Below, piece after piece: positions 7,016-15,083 of a DNA stretch of 64,000 bases (its first letter is position 1; every line of letters begins with the position of its first letter). The translations under genes and the position numbers were made by a program. The DNA comes from Paenibacillus crassostreae (GTDB lineage Bacteria > Bacillota > Bacilli > Paenibacillales > Paenibacillaceae), in contig NZ_CP017770.1 of assembly GCF_001857945.1 (NCBI RefSeq), forward strand, positions 806,001 through 870,000. The letters run 5' to 3'. Under the pieces are notes generated by a model. That model was not told the origin of the DNA. It searched no databases and saw only the letters and a list, made by a program, of their open reading frames with translations.

Positions 7016-8437
7016 TTACATACCAATAGCTAAACCATCTACAGCAAGCATGGCTTCCCCTAGAACTTCAGACAATGTTGGATGTGGATGAATCGTCTGA
7101 CTAACTTCCCAAGGTGTAGCATTTAATACTTGAGCTAATGCCGCTTCACTAATTAGATCCGTCACATGAACACCGATCATTTGGACCCCAAGAATGTCAT
7201 TCGTATTACGATCAGCAACTACCTTTACGAATCCATCTTTACTTCCTTGTACTAATGATTTCCCGATCGCTTGAAAAGGAAATTTCCCAACCTTAACATC
7301 CAATCCTCGCTCTTTACATTCTTTCTCGGTGTAACCCACGCTAGCTACTTCCGGTCGCGTGTACACACATCTTGGAATGAGTTGTGATTCATATGGATGA
7401 ACGGTTTCGCCAGCGATGTGATTTACAGCAGCCACACCTTCATGACTTGCGGCATGTGCTAATTGCACACCACCGATGACATCTCCAATCGCATAAATAT
7501 GCGCTTCATTTGTCTGCATGAATGTATTAACAGCTATGAATCCTTTTTCGGTACGAATATCTGAATTTTCAATCCCAATGTTCTCTATATTGGCTTGTCT
7601 TCCGATGGACACAAGTAGCTTCTCAGAGTTAAGAGTCTTCGTTGACTCCCCTTGTTGAATATTCAAGGTAATTCGGTCATCCTTAACTTGATACGTGTCG
7701 GCGAGCACCTTACTACCCGTTAGCACTGTAATGCCACGACGTTCAAAGATTTTCTTTAATTCTTTGGAAATATCTTCATCTTCTTGTGGAAGCAGTTGAT
7801 TCGCTGCTTCAACAATCGTAACCTCAACACCGAAGTCATTCAGCATAGAAGCCCATTCCACACCAATCGCACCCCCACCCACGATGATCATAGATTGTGG
7901 CAATTTCTCCATTAAGAGTGCTTCATCGCTACTAAGAATATGTACACCATCTGGTTCAAGACCTGATAAGATTCGTGGACGTGATCCTGTAGCAATAATC
8001 AAATGAGCTGATACCACCGTCTCCATTTCTCCATCTGCTAATTCCACAGCTACCGCACCAATCTGAGGAGAGAATATAGAGGGTCCTGTCACACGGCCTT
8101 TACCATGCAATACCTTTATTTTATTTTTACGCATTAAATATTGGACGCCTTGATGAAGTTGTTCGACTATATCAGTCTTACGTTGCTGCACTTTAGGAAA
8201 TACTACTGTCGCACCGCTCGTCTCAATACCGTAACTTTCACTTTCTTTAATCTCTGCATATACTTCTGCACTACGTAGTAAAGACTTACTTGGGATACAA
8301 CCACGATGTAGGCATGTCCCACCTAATTTGTCTTCTTCTATAATCACGACATCTTTACCTAATTGAGCAGCGCGGATTGCGGCCACATAACCACCTGTTC
8401 CTCCACCAAGTATTGCGATATCACATGTAATAGTCAT
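7016..8437 (-). CDS. lpdV: Dihydrolipoamide dehydrogenase (E3) of the bkd cluster
   Basis: A 473-residue FAD flavoprotein that reoxidises dihydrolipoamide with NAD+. It has the FAD GxGxxG region (ILGGGTGGYVAAIRAAQLG), the redox disulfide GGTCLHRGCIPSK (Cys43/Cys48 region), the NAD-binding IIVGGGAIGVEWAS, the second FAD motif YAIGDVIGG, and the C-terminal His-Glu pair (HPHPTLSEVLGEA). ATG at 8437 lies behind GGTGGAGG. It heads the lpdV-bkdAA-bkdAB-bkdB series, with 175 bases to bkdAA. The bcd, buk and ptb genes often found upstream in Bacillus are absent here. Confidence 0.92.
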   Translation of the reverse strand: MTITCDIAILGGGTGGYVAAIRAAQLGKDVVIIEEDKLGGTCLHRGCIPSKSLLRSAEVYAEIKESESYGIETSGATVVFPKVQQRKTDIVEQLHQGVQYLMRKNKIKVLHGKGRVTGPSIFSPQIGAVAVELADGEMETVVSAHLIIATGSRPRILSGLEPDGVHILSSDEALLMEKLPQSMIIVGGGAIGVEWASMLNDFGVEVTIVEAANQLLPQEDEDISKELKKIFERRGITVLTGSKVLADTYQVKDDRITLNIQQGESTKTLNSEKLLVSIGRQANIENIGIENSDIRTEKGFIAVNTFMQTNEAHIYAIGDVIGGVQLAHAASHEGVAAVNHIAGETVHPYESQLIPRCVYTRPEVASVGYTEKECKERGLDVKVGKFPFQAIGKSLVQGSKDGFVKVVADRNTNDILGVQMIGVHVTDLISEAALAQVLNATPWEVSQTIHPHPTLSEVLGEAMLAVDGLAIGM

Positions 8438-8469
8438 ATAAATCCTCCACCTATTTGGTTTTTATCTGA

Positions 8470-8491
8470 TGCAATATTAAAGCATATTGCA
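8470..8491. promoter_or_regulatory. Inverted repeat upstream of lpdV, possible operator
   Basis: TGCAATAT (8470-8477) and ATATTGCA (8484-8491) form a perfect 8-bp inverted pair with a 6-base spacer, 33-54 bases before the lpdV start. Position and symmetry suggest a repressor or activator site. I see no TGGCAC-type sigma-54 promoter, unlike the B. subtilis bkd operon. The cognate regulator is unknown. Confidence 0.4.
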
Positions 8492-8634
8492 CTTGGGATA
8501 TCTTTACTTACCTTTTTTTATTCTACTCTTTTTCAGTCGTATTACAAAGTAGAGCTTATCACAAATAGACAAGCTTACTTGAACACGGTATTATACTTGA
8601 AGATATACAATCCGATAAAAAGAAAGGTTTAGCT

Positions 8635-8940
8635 ATGAAATTACTTATTTCTCGTTTCATCGCGATTCTAATATTAGTTATTCCAGGCTTAATGGCAATG
8701 AAGGGATTTCTATTAATGAAAGACTCGTTATTCGAATATATTTCGGCTCATGGTGATAACGCAGTCTCTGATCCGTCCTTCCAATGGCTTCATTTCGGAG
8801 GTGGACTGCTATTATTCGCTGCTGGCATGACCTTTCTAGGTGGCTGGATTCTAACAAGAGATCGCAAACGGAATTATGTAGGACCTCGATTTAAAGAAAA
8901 GCGGAAACCTAAGCAACCTCAAGCACCTACTCAACCATAA
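8635..8940 (+). CDS. DUF2627 membrane protein (YqzF-like)
   Basis: A 101-residue protein with two predicted membrane helices (about residues 4-27 and 55-76) and a basic, proline-rich tail (KRNYVGPRFKEKRKPKQPQ). The sequence pattern LIPGLMAMKGFLLMKD and the FGGGLLLFAAGMTFLGGWI helix are those of DUF2627, a small Firmicute family that in Bacillus also sits beside the bkd genes. ATG at 8635 follows AAAGAAAGG. Function is unknown. It is divergent from lpdV. Confidence 0.75.
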   Translation: MKLLISRFIAILILVIPGLMAMKGFLLMKDSLFEYISAHGDNAVSDPSFQWLHFGGGLLLFAAGMTFLGGWILTRDRKRNYVGPRFKEKRKPKQPQAPTQP

Positions 8941-8970
8941 ATTGGATTGATGCACTAATAATTAACAAGC

Positions 8971-9098
8971 TGAAACGGCTACGCTGTCCTTTTAAAGGAC
9001 GGTATCCGTCTCTGCCGAAATATAAGGGTATAAAGTATGAAGTGAAACTTATACTTTCTTATATTTTAAAAAACTATGTTCGAAAATGCTAACATAGT
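8971..9098. repeat. Three consecutive hairpins in a convergent gap
   Basis: This 190-base gap between two convergent genes holds three inverted repeats in series: the perfect 15-bp palindrome GTCCTTTTAAAGGAC (8986-9000) flanked by ACGG and CCGT; an imperfect pair about 9018-9067 (AAATATAAGGGTATAA with TTATACTTTCTTATATTT); and ACTATGTT (9073-9080) with AACATAGT (9091-9098), followed by CTCTTTG. The last looks like a plain terminator; the first two look like a repeat element. Only one copy is in the window. Confidence 0.5.
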
Positions 9099-9132
9099 CT
9101 CTTTGCACTAATTTTATTCTTAATTTCAGTAG

Positions 9133-9435
9133 TTATCTCATATTACTCGCAATGATATTAATTGTATCTTGAATTTCTGTTTGTTCCGGTGGTCCGAGTA
9201 TGGGAAGTTCAGTTAATTTATTGGTCGTCAATAGAACCTGTAATACATTATCACGAGTATATATCACTGAATCTATTGAAAAGTACCCTGCCAATATCCC
9301 GGCAACAACAGATATCTGTTGTGGTGTTAATTTCGGTGTGGCTCCATTGACACTTTGCCCATTGTTAGCTATTTGAACTCTTTTTTTGCGTTGCGTTTTT
9401 TTTGAAGATAGACCCACACTCAACCCACCCTTCAC
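9133..9435 (-). CDS. Hypothetical protein, 100 aa
   Basis: I do not recognise the family. The start is GTG at 9435, 7 bases after GGAGA. Residues 1-36 are basic and low in hydrophobic residues (SSKKTQRKKRVQ). Residues 37-80 (LTPQQISVVAGILAGYFSID onward) are well packed with hydrophobic residues and could be a small alpha/beta fold rather than a membrane helix; the C-terminus is acidic to neutral. A second small unknown gene (9525-9737) lies 89 bases upstream on the same strand, so the two may be co-transcribed. Clear ribosome site and codon use like the neighbours support a real gene. Confidence 0.6.
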   Translation of the reverse strand: MKGGLSVGLSSKKTQRKKRVQIANNGQSVNGATPKLTPQQISVVAGILAGYFSIDSVIYTRDNVLQVLLTTNKLTELPILGPPEQTEIQDTINIIASNMR

Positions 9436-9524
9436 CAGAACTTCTCCTTACTACAACATATAGCGAGGAATATGAATTGGTGTGATGGATGAGCACATTT
9501 TTCGTGAATTAATAAGATGTTCTT

Positions 9525-9737
9525 CTATTCATACAAGGCATCGCGAAGTTTACTAGACATTCTTGATTCTTTCGAGTTTGATTTCAAAACTGCCTTTCGT
9601 AAAGAAAGGTTCTGTTGTACACATTTCTCTAAATCTTCTATAAGATGATTCAAAAGAATTTGCATTTCCGAGTTAAGCGCACCATCATTTTCTAAATTGG
9701 CTATCTGTTCTTTATATTGTTCTAGCGTTTCATTCAA
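9525..9737 (-). CDS. Hypothetical coiled-coil protein, 70 aa
   Basis: Not recognised. The TTG start at 9737 follows GGAGGG with 6 bases between. The sequence is almost wholly helical and charged (LEQYKEQIANLEND, LLNHLIEDLEKCVQQNLSLR), with leucines at heptad-like spacing and one cysteine, consistent with a short coiled coil. There is no signal peptide or membrane segment. It is divergent from tdk and upstream of the 100-aa unknown gene at 9133-9435. Confidence 0.6.
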   Translation of the reverse strand: MNETLEQYKEQIANLENDGALNSEMQILLNHLIEDLEKCVQQNLSLRKAVLKSNSKESRMSSKLRDALYE

Positions 9738-9830
9738 GATAATCCCTCCGTATGAGTAATACTATTTATGTGATTTGAGTTTTGCTAAAATAGGTTAATG
9801 ACACAGACATATTGAAAGGAAGTTGTTAGA

Positions 9831-10400
9831 TTGGCACAGTTATTTTTTAAATATGGAGCAATGAATAGTGGTAAATCGATTGAAATCTTAAAAGTAGCAC
9901 ATAATTATGAAGAACAAAATAAACATGTATTGATCTTTACATCGGGTATTGACGACAGAGACGAAGTTGGTTACGTATCATCACGTATTGGACTACGTAA
10001 ACAGGCGATCCCTATCTATGAGGATACTAATCTTTTTCAGATCGTACAAGAGCATCAGCCGAAACCTTCTTGTGTTCTTATCGATGAATGTCAATTTATG
10101 AACAAGGAAGGCATTCTTCAACTAGTCCAGATTGTGGATGAACTTCAGGTTCCCGTTATGGCCTTCGGTCTTAAGAACGATTTCCAGAACAACCTCTTTG
10201 AGGGGAGTAAATATATGTTGATCTACGCAGACAAAATTGAAGAGTTAAAAACCATCTGCTGGTTCTGCGAACGCAAAGCGACTATGACATTACGAGTAGA
10301 AAACGGAAAACCCATTTATACTGGACAACAAATCCAGATTGGTGGAAACGAAACCTATTATCCCGTATGTCGTAAATGCCATTCCAATCCACCACTATAA
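9831..10400 (+). CDS. tdk: Thymidine kinase
   Basis: A 189-residue type II thymidine kinase (salvage of thymidine to dTMP). The P-loop GAMNSGKS is at residues 8-15, the Walker B/catalytic LIDECQFM near residue 82, the lasso and thymidine-binding region near GLKNDFQ, and a zinc ribbon formed by CWFC (about 145-148) and CRKC (about 183-186). The start is TTG at 9831 behind GAAAGGAAG. The P-loop has N in place of the more usual F (GPMFSGKS). It is single-gene, divergent from the coiled-coil gene. Confidence 0.92.
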   Translation: MAQLFFKYGAMNSGKSIEILKVAHNYEEQNKHVLIFTSGIDDRDEVGYVSSRIGLRKQAIPIYEDTNLFQIVQEHQPKPSCVLIDECQFMNKEGILQLVQIVDELQVPVMAFGLKNDFQNNLFEGSKYMLIYADKIEELKTICWFCERKATMTLRVENGKPIYTGQQIQIGGNETYYPVCRKCHSNPPL

Positions 10401-10482
10401 ACTATTCATGATCTTTAGAATGCTGGATTGTAAAGCTCAGTTAGGCTTGGCTTGATAATCCATCAATAGAAGGAGTTTAGCT

Positions 10483-11214
10483 ATGCAAGAAGCTATCATT
10501 GGGAGTTTCATCTCTGCTATGGCTACCGTATTAGGAGCCGTTCCCTTATTCTTTGTCAAAAACCTTTCTGAGAAATGGAAAGATATCCTCATCGCATTTA
10601 CTGCGGGAATCATGGTATCTGCCTCCACTTTTGGATTGATGCCTCAGGCTTTAAATGAATCAGGAATTATCGCGTTGACGGTTGGTTTATTATTAGGAAT
10701 TATTGTTCTCGATCTAATTGAAAAGAATATCCCACATATTGATGTTGAGACGGATGCTGGTATTAGTAAGTTCGATTCCAAATCACTGTTAGTCATTATC
10801 GCACTATTCATCCATAATATCCCTGAAGGATTAAGTACGGGCTTCAGCTTCGCAAGTCAGAATGAGAGCCTGGGCCCCATGGTTGCGATCTCCATTGGTG
10901 CTCAGAATATGCCTGAAGGACTCATCTTAGGGGTGTTCCTTCTCAATTCTAAAGTAACGAAGCTTAATACCTTCCTTCTTGTCGCTCTCACAGGGTTAAT
11001 GGAAGTCATTTCGGCAATTGTCGGATATTTCACCGCAAGCTATATTGAAGCACTAATAGGTTACGGTTTAGCTTTCGCAGCTGGTGCCATGATGTTTATC
11101 GTTTATAAAGAACTCATTCCGGAAAGTCACGGAGATGGTTACGAAAGAGTCTCAACATACTCCTTTATTATTGGATTACTAGTTATGATATATATCAGTT
11201 TTTTCTTTGGTTAA
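10483..11214 (+). CDS. ZIP-family metal transporter (ZupT/YwdA-like)
   Basis: A 243-residue polytopic inner-membrane protein with about eight helices. Helix IV has HNIPEGLSTG and helix V has QNMPEGLILG, the paired metal-binding motifs of the ZIP family; the first is canonical and the second has Q for the usual H, as in several GufA/ZupT-type members. Uptake of zinc or other divalent metals is the family role; the actual metal cannot be told. ATG at 10483 has AGAAGGAG. It is 82 bases downstream of tdk, and no zinc box is evident before it. Confidence 0.85.
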   Translation: MQEAIIGSFISAMATVLGAVPLFFVKNLSEKWKDILIAFTAGIMVSASTFGLMPQALNESGIIALTVGLLLGIIVLDLIEKNIPHIDVETDAGISKFDSKSLLVIIALFIHNIPEGLSTGFSFASQNESLGPMVAISIGAQNMPEGLILGVFLLNSKVTKLNTFLLVALTGLMEVISAIVGYFTASYIEALIGYGLAFAAGAMMFIVYKELIPESHGDGYERVSTYSFIIGLLVMIYISFFFG

Positions 11215-11238
11215 TTTAAGTACTTTACAGGGATCAGG

Positions 11239-12069
11239 CTATTCATCAAATTTTGAAAAAGTAGCCTCTCCCGCTACAAAAATACCATTTATATACTCGT
11301 AATGAGTTTCAAGCTCACCAATAAACTCCCCAGGTGATATTTGTACTGCAGCCGAAGCCTTTAATGTCTTATTCTCAATATAATAATGAACAATATTACC
11401 GATCATAGGCTCCTCGAACCAGTTCTCCCTCTCCTCGTTCAACAACTCATTTGGAAGAAGTATTTGCTTGTCATTGATCCGCATTTCAATTCCTTTATTA
11501 CTGACTTTCCCTGTCCATTGTTTCTTAAATGTAAATAATGCATCCTCTACAGGCATATTTCTCCCTAAATCATCGCTTAATATTCGAATTTCACTTAGGT
11601 ACACACCTGTTCCATAGCCTGTTGTTAGAATAATGGCAATTTCACGCTTTTCATCACCATTTAAATCGACGGAACTAATCTCTGGAGCATACGTTGGGTT
11701 CATTACATTATAGCCAGCGAGTGATCGGTTAGTTTGATCTTGATAGATACGCAAATGTTCATATACTCCATAATCATCTTCCATACCGGTTATCTTAATG
11801 TTACCTAATTCTGAAATCACAATATCTTTTTTATCTTGGATATTCACTACATTAATGTTCGCGTCGTAAGATATTTTTTTATTAAATAATTCTGTAACTA
11901 TATTCAATGGCAACATGACTTGTCCATTTATGATTTGAGGAGGTGTATCGGTCTTGTGTTCATGACCATTTATCATTAATTTGATTGGATTTGATGCTAA
12001 TGCAATGACAGAAGTTCCGAGTAATAGACATGCTGTTGTGGCAATAATAGCCCACTTCCTAGATTTCAA
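11239..12069 (-). CDS. Secreted/anchored protein with copper-amine-oxidase N-domain (stalk domain)
   Basis: A protein of about 276 residues. A basic start and hydrophobic stretch (KWAIIATTACLLLGTSVIALAS) form a signal peptide or anchor; residues about 27-75 form one stalk domain (LMINGHEHKTDTPPQIINGQ, VMLPLNIVTELF). The remaining 200 residues contain a calcium-like or VCBS-like stretch (SSVDLNGDEKREIAIILTTG) and are otherwise unrecognised. Two TTG starts are possible (12087 and 12069); I prefer 12069 because GGAAGGTGG lies 7 bases before it. Such proteins are common in Paenibacillus cell envelopes; no enzyme function is implied. Confidence 0.7.
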   Translation of the reverse strand: MKSRKWAIIATTACLLLGTSVIALASNPIKLMINGHEHKTDTPPQIINGQVMLPLNIVTELFNKKISYDANINVVNIQDKKDIVISELGNIKITGMEDDYGVYEHLRIYQDQTNRSLAGYNVMNPTYAPEISSVDLNGDEKREIAIILTTGYGTGVYLSEIRILSDDLGRNMPVEDALFTFKKQWTGKVSNKGIEMRINDKQILLPNELLNEERENWFEEPMIGNIVHYYIENKTLKASAAVQISPGEFIGELETHYEYINGIFVAGEATFSKFDE

Positions 12070-12264
12070 GGATAGTCCACCTTCCAAGGTATTGGTATAT
12101 GTATGTATATCCTATACTCTTCTTAACAAAACTACCAGAAAAAAGATTGTAACTATTTATGATTTGTCATCTTATGCTTTTATATTATTCAGGTAATTTA
12201 GCCGACACCAGCTTATCCCCCCTCTCATACAATGCCTCATGAGTGAAAGGAGGCGACGAAACCA

Positions 12265-12492
12265 GTGGAAGCCTATTATAATTGCTTGAGATGTATGAAT
12301 CATAATGTCCGTATACTAACGGTTGACGGGAAAACGTATGAAGGTGTCATCACTAAGGTGGATTACAATAATGTATATTTAAAAAGAAGTTCACACGGAC
12401 AAGTGCATACTTCTGCTTTTTATAATCCCTTTTACGCTAATCAAATTATCACATTGAGCTTATTTACCTTATTGGCTATTGCTTTAATCTAA
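12265..12492 (+). CDS. Small Sm-like protein with hydrophobic tail, 75 aa
   Basis: The GTG start at 12265 lies 11 bases after AAAGGAGG. Residues 7-10 are C-x2-C (CLRC); residues 14-40 (NVRILTVDGKTYEGVITKV, DYNNVYLK) look like the beta-strand pattern of a small Sm/Hfq-like or KOW-like barrel; residues 58-75 are a hydrophobic tail (IITLSLFTLLAIALI). I do not know a named family. It ends at the terminator shared with the spo0A 3' side. A later ATG would remove the CxxC motif but has a poorer ribosome site. Confidence 0.6.
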   Translation: MEAYYNCLRCMNHNVRILTVDGKTYEGVITKVDYNNVYLKRSSHGQVHTSAFYNPFYANQIITLSLFTLLAIALI

Positions 12493-12524
12493 TAAATTCT
12501 AATAACTACCATACAACATTAAAT

Positions 12525-12569
12525 AACCCGTAAGATCCACACTCGATTAGAGAGTCCATCTTACGGGTT
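12525..12569 (+). terminator. Terminator after the Sm-like gene
   Basis: AACCCGTAAGAT (12525-12536) pairs perfectly with ATCTTACGGGTT (12558-12569), a 12-bp stem with a 21-base loop, followed by TATATTCTTT on the plus strand. On the minus strand it may also end spo0A transcription, though the T-run there is weak. Confidence 0.75.
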
Positions 12570-12620
12570 ATATATTCTTTAGTGAAAGTAAATTGATTAT
12601 AGATTAAGGATCACAGCCTC

Positions 12621-13424
12621 TTAAGACACCTTATGCTCAATTCTAAGCTTGTCAGCTACCATCGCTATAAATTCCGAGTTAGTCGGCTTAGACTTGCTTA
12701 TATTGATCGTGTAGCCGAACAGATGACTGATGGAGTCGATGTTGCCGCGTGTCCAGGCCACTTCAATGGCATGACGAATGGCACGTTCTACGCGAGATGG
12801 TGTTGTTTTGAATTTCTCAGCGATTGCGGGGTAAAGGGTCTTCGTGATGGCTCCTAGAATCTCAATGTTGTTATACACCATGGTAATGGCTTCGCGCAGA
12901 TATTGATATCCTTTAATATGTGCTGGGACACCAATCTCATGAATGATGGACGTAATATTTGCATCTAAATTTTTACCTTTACCAAGTGGAAGAACGTTAG
13001 ATCTATTGTTTGACATGGTCATGCTAGGTGAACTCACGTTTGGTTGACCCACTAATTGACGAACACGATTCGCAAGCACTTCCATATCAAATGGTTTCAA
13101 AATGTAGTAGGAGGCACCAAGTTGCACTGCTCTTTGGGTGATGTTCTCTTGACCGAATGCTGTTAGCATTACGATTTTAGGTTGCGGGGAGATATTCATT
13201 TCTCGCAAGCGTTCAAGTACTCCAAGACCGTCTAGATGAGGCATAATGATATCTAAGATGAGTACATCAGGGACTTTTCTAGATTCATTGATCATATTGA
13301 GAACTTCCTCGCCATTATAGGCGATTCCGGTAACAACCATATCCTCTTGCTCCGATATGTATTCGGCAAGCAAATTTGTAAATTCCCGGTTATCATCCGC
13401 TAATAAGACCTCGATTTTTTGCAA
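12621..13424 (-). CDS. spo0A: Sporulation master response regulator Spo0A
   Basis: The 267-residue endpoint of the sporulation phosphorelay. The receiver domain (residues 1-125) has the acidic pair D10-D11, the phosphorylated Asp58 in [12 protein letters not shown], and LKPFD. The C-terminal DNA-binding domain (about 155-265) includes [22 protein letters not shown], the recognition-helix region characteristic of Spo0A. The TTG start at 13424 stands 7 bases after AAGGAGGA and gives exactly the B. subtilis length; the longer frame to 13499 lacks support. It follows spoIVB, as in Bacillus. Two 0A boxes upstream suggest autoregulation. Confidence 0.97.
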   Translation of the reverse strand: MQKIEVLLADDNREFTNLLAEYISEQEDMVVTGIAYNGEEVLNMINESRKVPDVLILDIIMPHLDGLGVLERLREMNISPQPKIVMLTAFGQENITQRAVQLGASYYILKPFDMEVLANRVRQLVGQPNVSSPSMTMSNNRSNVLPLGKGKNLDANITSIIHEIGVPAHIKGYQYLREAITMVYNNIEILGAITKTLYPAIAEKFKTTPSRVERAIRHAIEVAWTRGNIDSISHLFGYTINISKSKPTNSEFIAMVADKLRIEHKVS

Positions 13425-13491
13425 TTTTGGTTCCTCCTTGGTTTTTCTTGATAATAATCCAACTGTGATTTTTTTCCTCTCAAGACATAGT

Positions 13492-13524
13492 TTCGACATC
13501 CAGATTCAAATACCTTCTGTCGAA
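13492..13524. promoter_or_regulatory. Pair of inverted 0A boxes before spo0A
   Basis: TTCGACA (13492-13498) and TGTCGAA (13518-13524) are perfect copies of the Spo0A target (TGNCGAA) in opposite orientation with 19 bases between, 68-100 bases before the spo0A start. On the minus strand a sigma-H-like AAGGTATTT, 12 bases, CGAAACT overlaps the same stretch. This resembles the sporulation-specific spo0A promoter of B. subtilis. The boxes are clear; the promoter reading is tentative. Confidence 0.7.
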
Positions 13525-13621
13525 TATTATTTTTGTTTATTTTTTTATTATCTTCATTTATAATTAAATATTTATTTACACTATATGACTAACTTCGTCT
13601 ATTTATGACAAATAAACAAAT

Positions 13622-13651
13622 AAATCTTAAGGCTAACTCGCCTTAAGATTT
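13622..13651 (-). terminator. Terminator overlapping the spoIVB 3' end
   Basis: A 12-bp perfect stem, AAATCTTAAGGC (13622-13633) with GCCTTAAGATTT (13640-13651), 6-base loop; the spoIVB TAG stop is in the loop. On the minus strand it is followed by TATTTGTTTATTTG-like T-rich DNA, so it can separate spoIVB from spo0A. Confidence 0.75.
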
Positions 13652-14967
13652 ATTTGTTGGTTTGATTGTTTGGGTATTACTCCTGAATCTTGGAGCATCC
13701 ATTCAATGAAACATCCATAACCTGACTTAGGATCATTTACAAAAACATGCGTTACAGCACCAATTAATTTACCATTTTGTACAATTGGACTTCCACTCAT
13801 GCCTTGAACTATGCCACCAGTCTTATTTATTAATTTTGGATCTGTAATTTTTAATACAAGTCCCTTGGTTGAGGGAGCATCCTGTCTTGCTACATGAACA
13901 ATTTCAACTTTGAACTTTTCTACTTGCTGACCATCCACTACAGTTAATATCTCAGCAGGACCTTCCTTAACTTCTTCCGCGAAAGCGATAGATATAGGTT
14001 CTTTATACAAACCATGTTCAGGGTTTTTTGTCATTTTACCGAAGATCCCAAAATGTGTATTACTAATAATGTTACCAAGAATATTAGTTTCCTTTAGGAA
14101 ATGTGCTCTTTTCTCCCCTGGTTCACCATCTTGACTTTTGGAGATGGATGTAACGTTTGATTCAACAATTTGACCACTTCCAACTTCGATTGGAGTTTGT
14201 GTATTCATATCTGTAATCACATGTCCAAGTGCTCCATATACACCCTGATCAGGTGCATAGAATGTTAAAGTACCTACACCCGCAGCAGAATCACGTATAT
14301 AAAGACCAAGCCTCCAAGCTTTATCCTCTTCATCATAAGCAGGTGTTAATTTTGTTGATAATTGCTTCTCTCCTCTTTTGAAGGAAATTTCTAGCTTTCG
14401 CTTACCGATCCCAGCTTCTTCAACTATTGTTCCCACTTTACTAATATCCGTTAGCGGAACTCCATCCATATGCGTCATAAGGTCACCTAATTGAATTCCA
14501 GCATTCTCACCTGGCGAGATTCGATTATCTTGGCTTACGGTCACTAAATGATGGCCTACGACGAGAATCCCTGCAGATTTCACTTTTACTCCAATTGTTT
14601 GTCCCCCAGGGAATACCTTTAAACCCGGAATAACTTGAATTCGTACCGTCTTGATTGGGATGGTACCGAATAATTTCAGAGTAAGTCGAGCGTTACCAAT
14701 ACGGTGAGAACTAAGGTTCAAAGGTTGTTTAGGCGATACTTGGAGCGTTGGAAGCGACGATCCGTTCATTTGTAATACATCGGGTCTATCCACGGATGCC
14801 TGAGCATTAACTGGAACTGCTAATTGAAGCATACTTGAATTACCTGTAAAGAGCCTAACATCATTAGGTATAGCAGCGAAACTTTGTACAGGTTTACTTG
14901 TACCAAGGAAACACAAAAGACCGGCAGATAATAAGACAAATAATTTCTTCCTAAGGTTGGAGCTCAA
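13633..14967 (-). CDS. spoIVB: SpoIVB serine peptidase (sigma-K checkpoint signal)
   Basis: A 444-residue peptidase made in the forespore under sigma-G and secreted to the intermembrane space, where it triggers SpoIVFB-dependent pro-sigma-K cleavage. N-terminal membrane anchor (about 8-30), PDZ domain (about 120-205, ISPGENAGIQLGD), and the S55 peptidase domain: ALGHVITDMNT holds the catalytic His and GMSGSPIVQNGKLIGAVTHV the catalytic Ser. The start is TTG at 14967 with AAGGGAG about 10 bases upstream. It lies between recN and spo0A as in Bacillus; a terminator sits at its end. I could not find a convincing sigma-G promoter. Confidence 0.95.
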   Translation of the reverse strand: MSSNLRKKLFVLLSAGLLCFLGTSKPVQSFAAIPNDVRLFTGNSSMLQLAVPVNAQASVDRPDVLQMNGSSLPTLQVSPKQPLNLSSHRIGNARLTLKLFGTIPIKTVRIQVIPGLKVFPGGQTIGVKVKSAGILVVGHHLVTVSQDNRISPGENAGIQLGDLMTHMDGVPLTDISKVGTIVEEAGIGKRKLEISFKRGEKQLSTKLTPAYDEEDKAWRLGLYIRDSAAGVGTLTFYAPDQGVYGALGHVITDMNTQTPIEVGSGQIVESNVTSISKSQDGEPGEKRAHFLKETNILGNIISNTHFGIFGKMTKNPEHGLYKEPISIAFAEEVKEGPAEILTVVDGQQVEKFKVEIVHVARQDAPSTKGLVLKITDPKLINKTGGIVQGMSGSPIVQNGKLIGAVTHVFVNDPKSGYGCFIEWMLQDSGVIPKQSNQQINLKAS

Positions 14968-15083
14968 TGGCTGTCACACTCCCTTATGCTTCTTTCGCTT
15001 GACGAAAGGTGGTCGCCAATTGCGTACCCTTAAGATAACCCTGCTCACAGGCTTTTATTACTGTCAATCATTACTCCAATCCT

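Noticed and set aside
8438..8634. Sigma-54 (SigL) promoter before lpdV
   Set aside because: No TGGCAC-N5-TTGC pattern on the minus strand; only the TGCAATAT inverted repeat stands out.
14992..15008. Small hairpin CTTTCG/CGAAAG between recN and spoIVB as a terminator
   Set aside because: Only a 6-bp stem and no T-run; more likely incidental or a weak attenuator.
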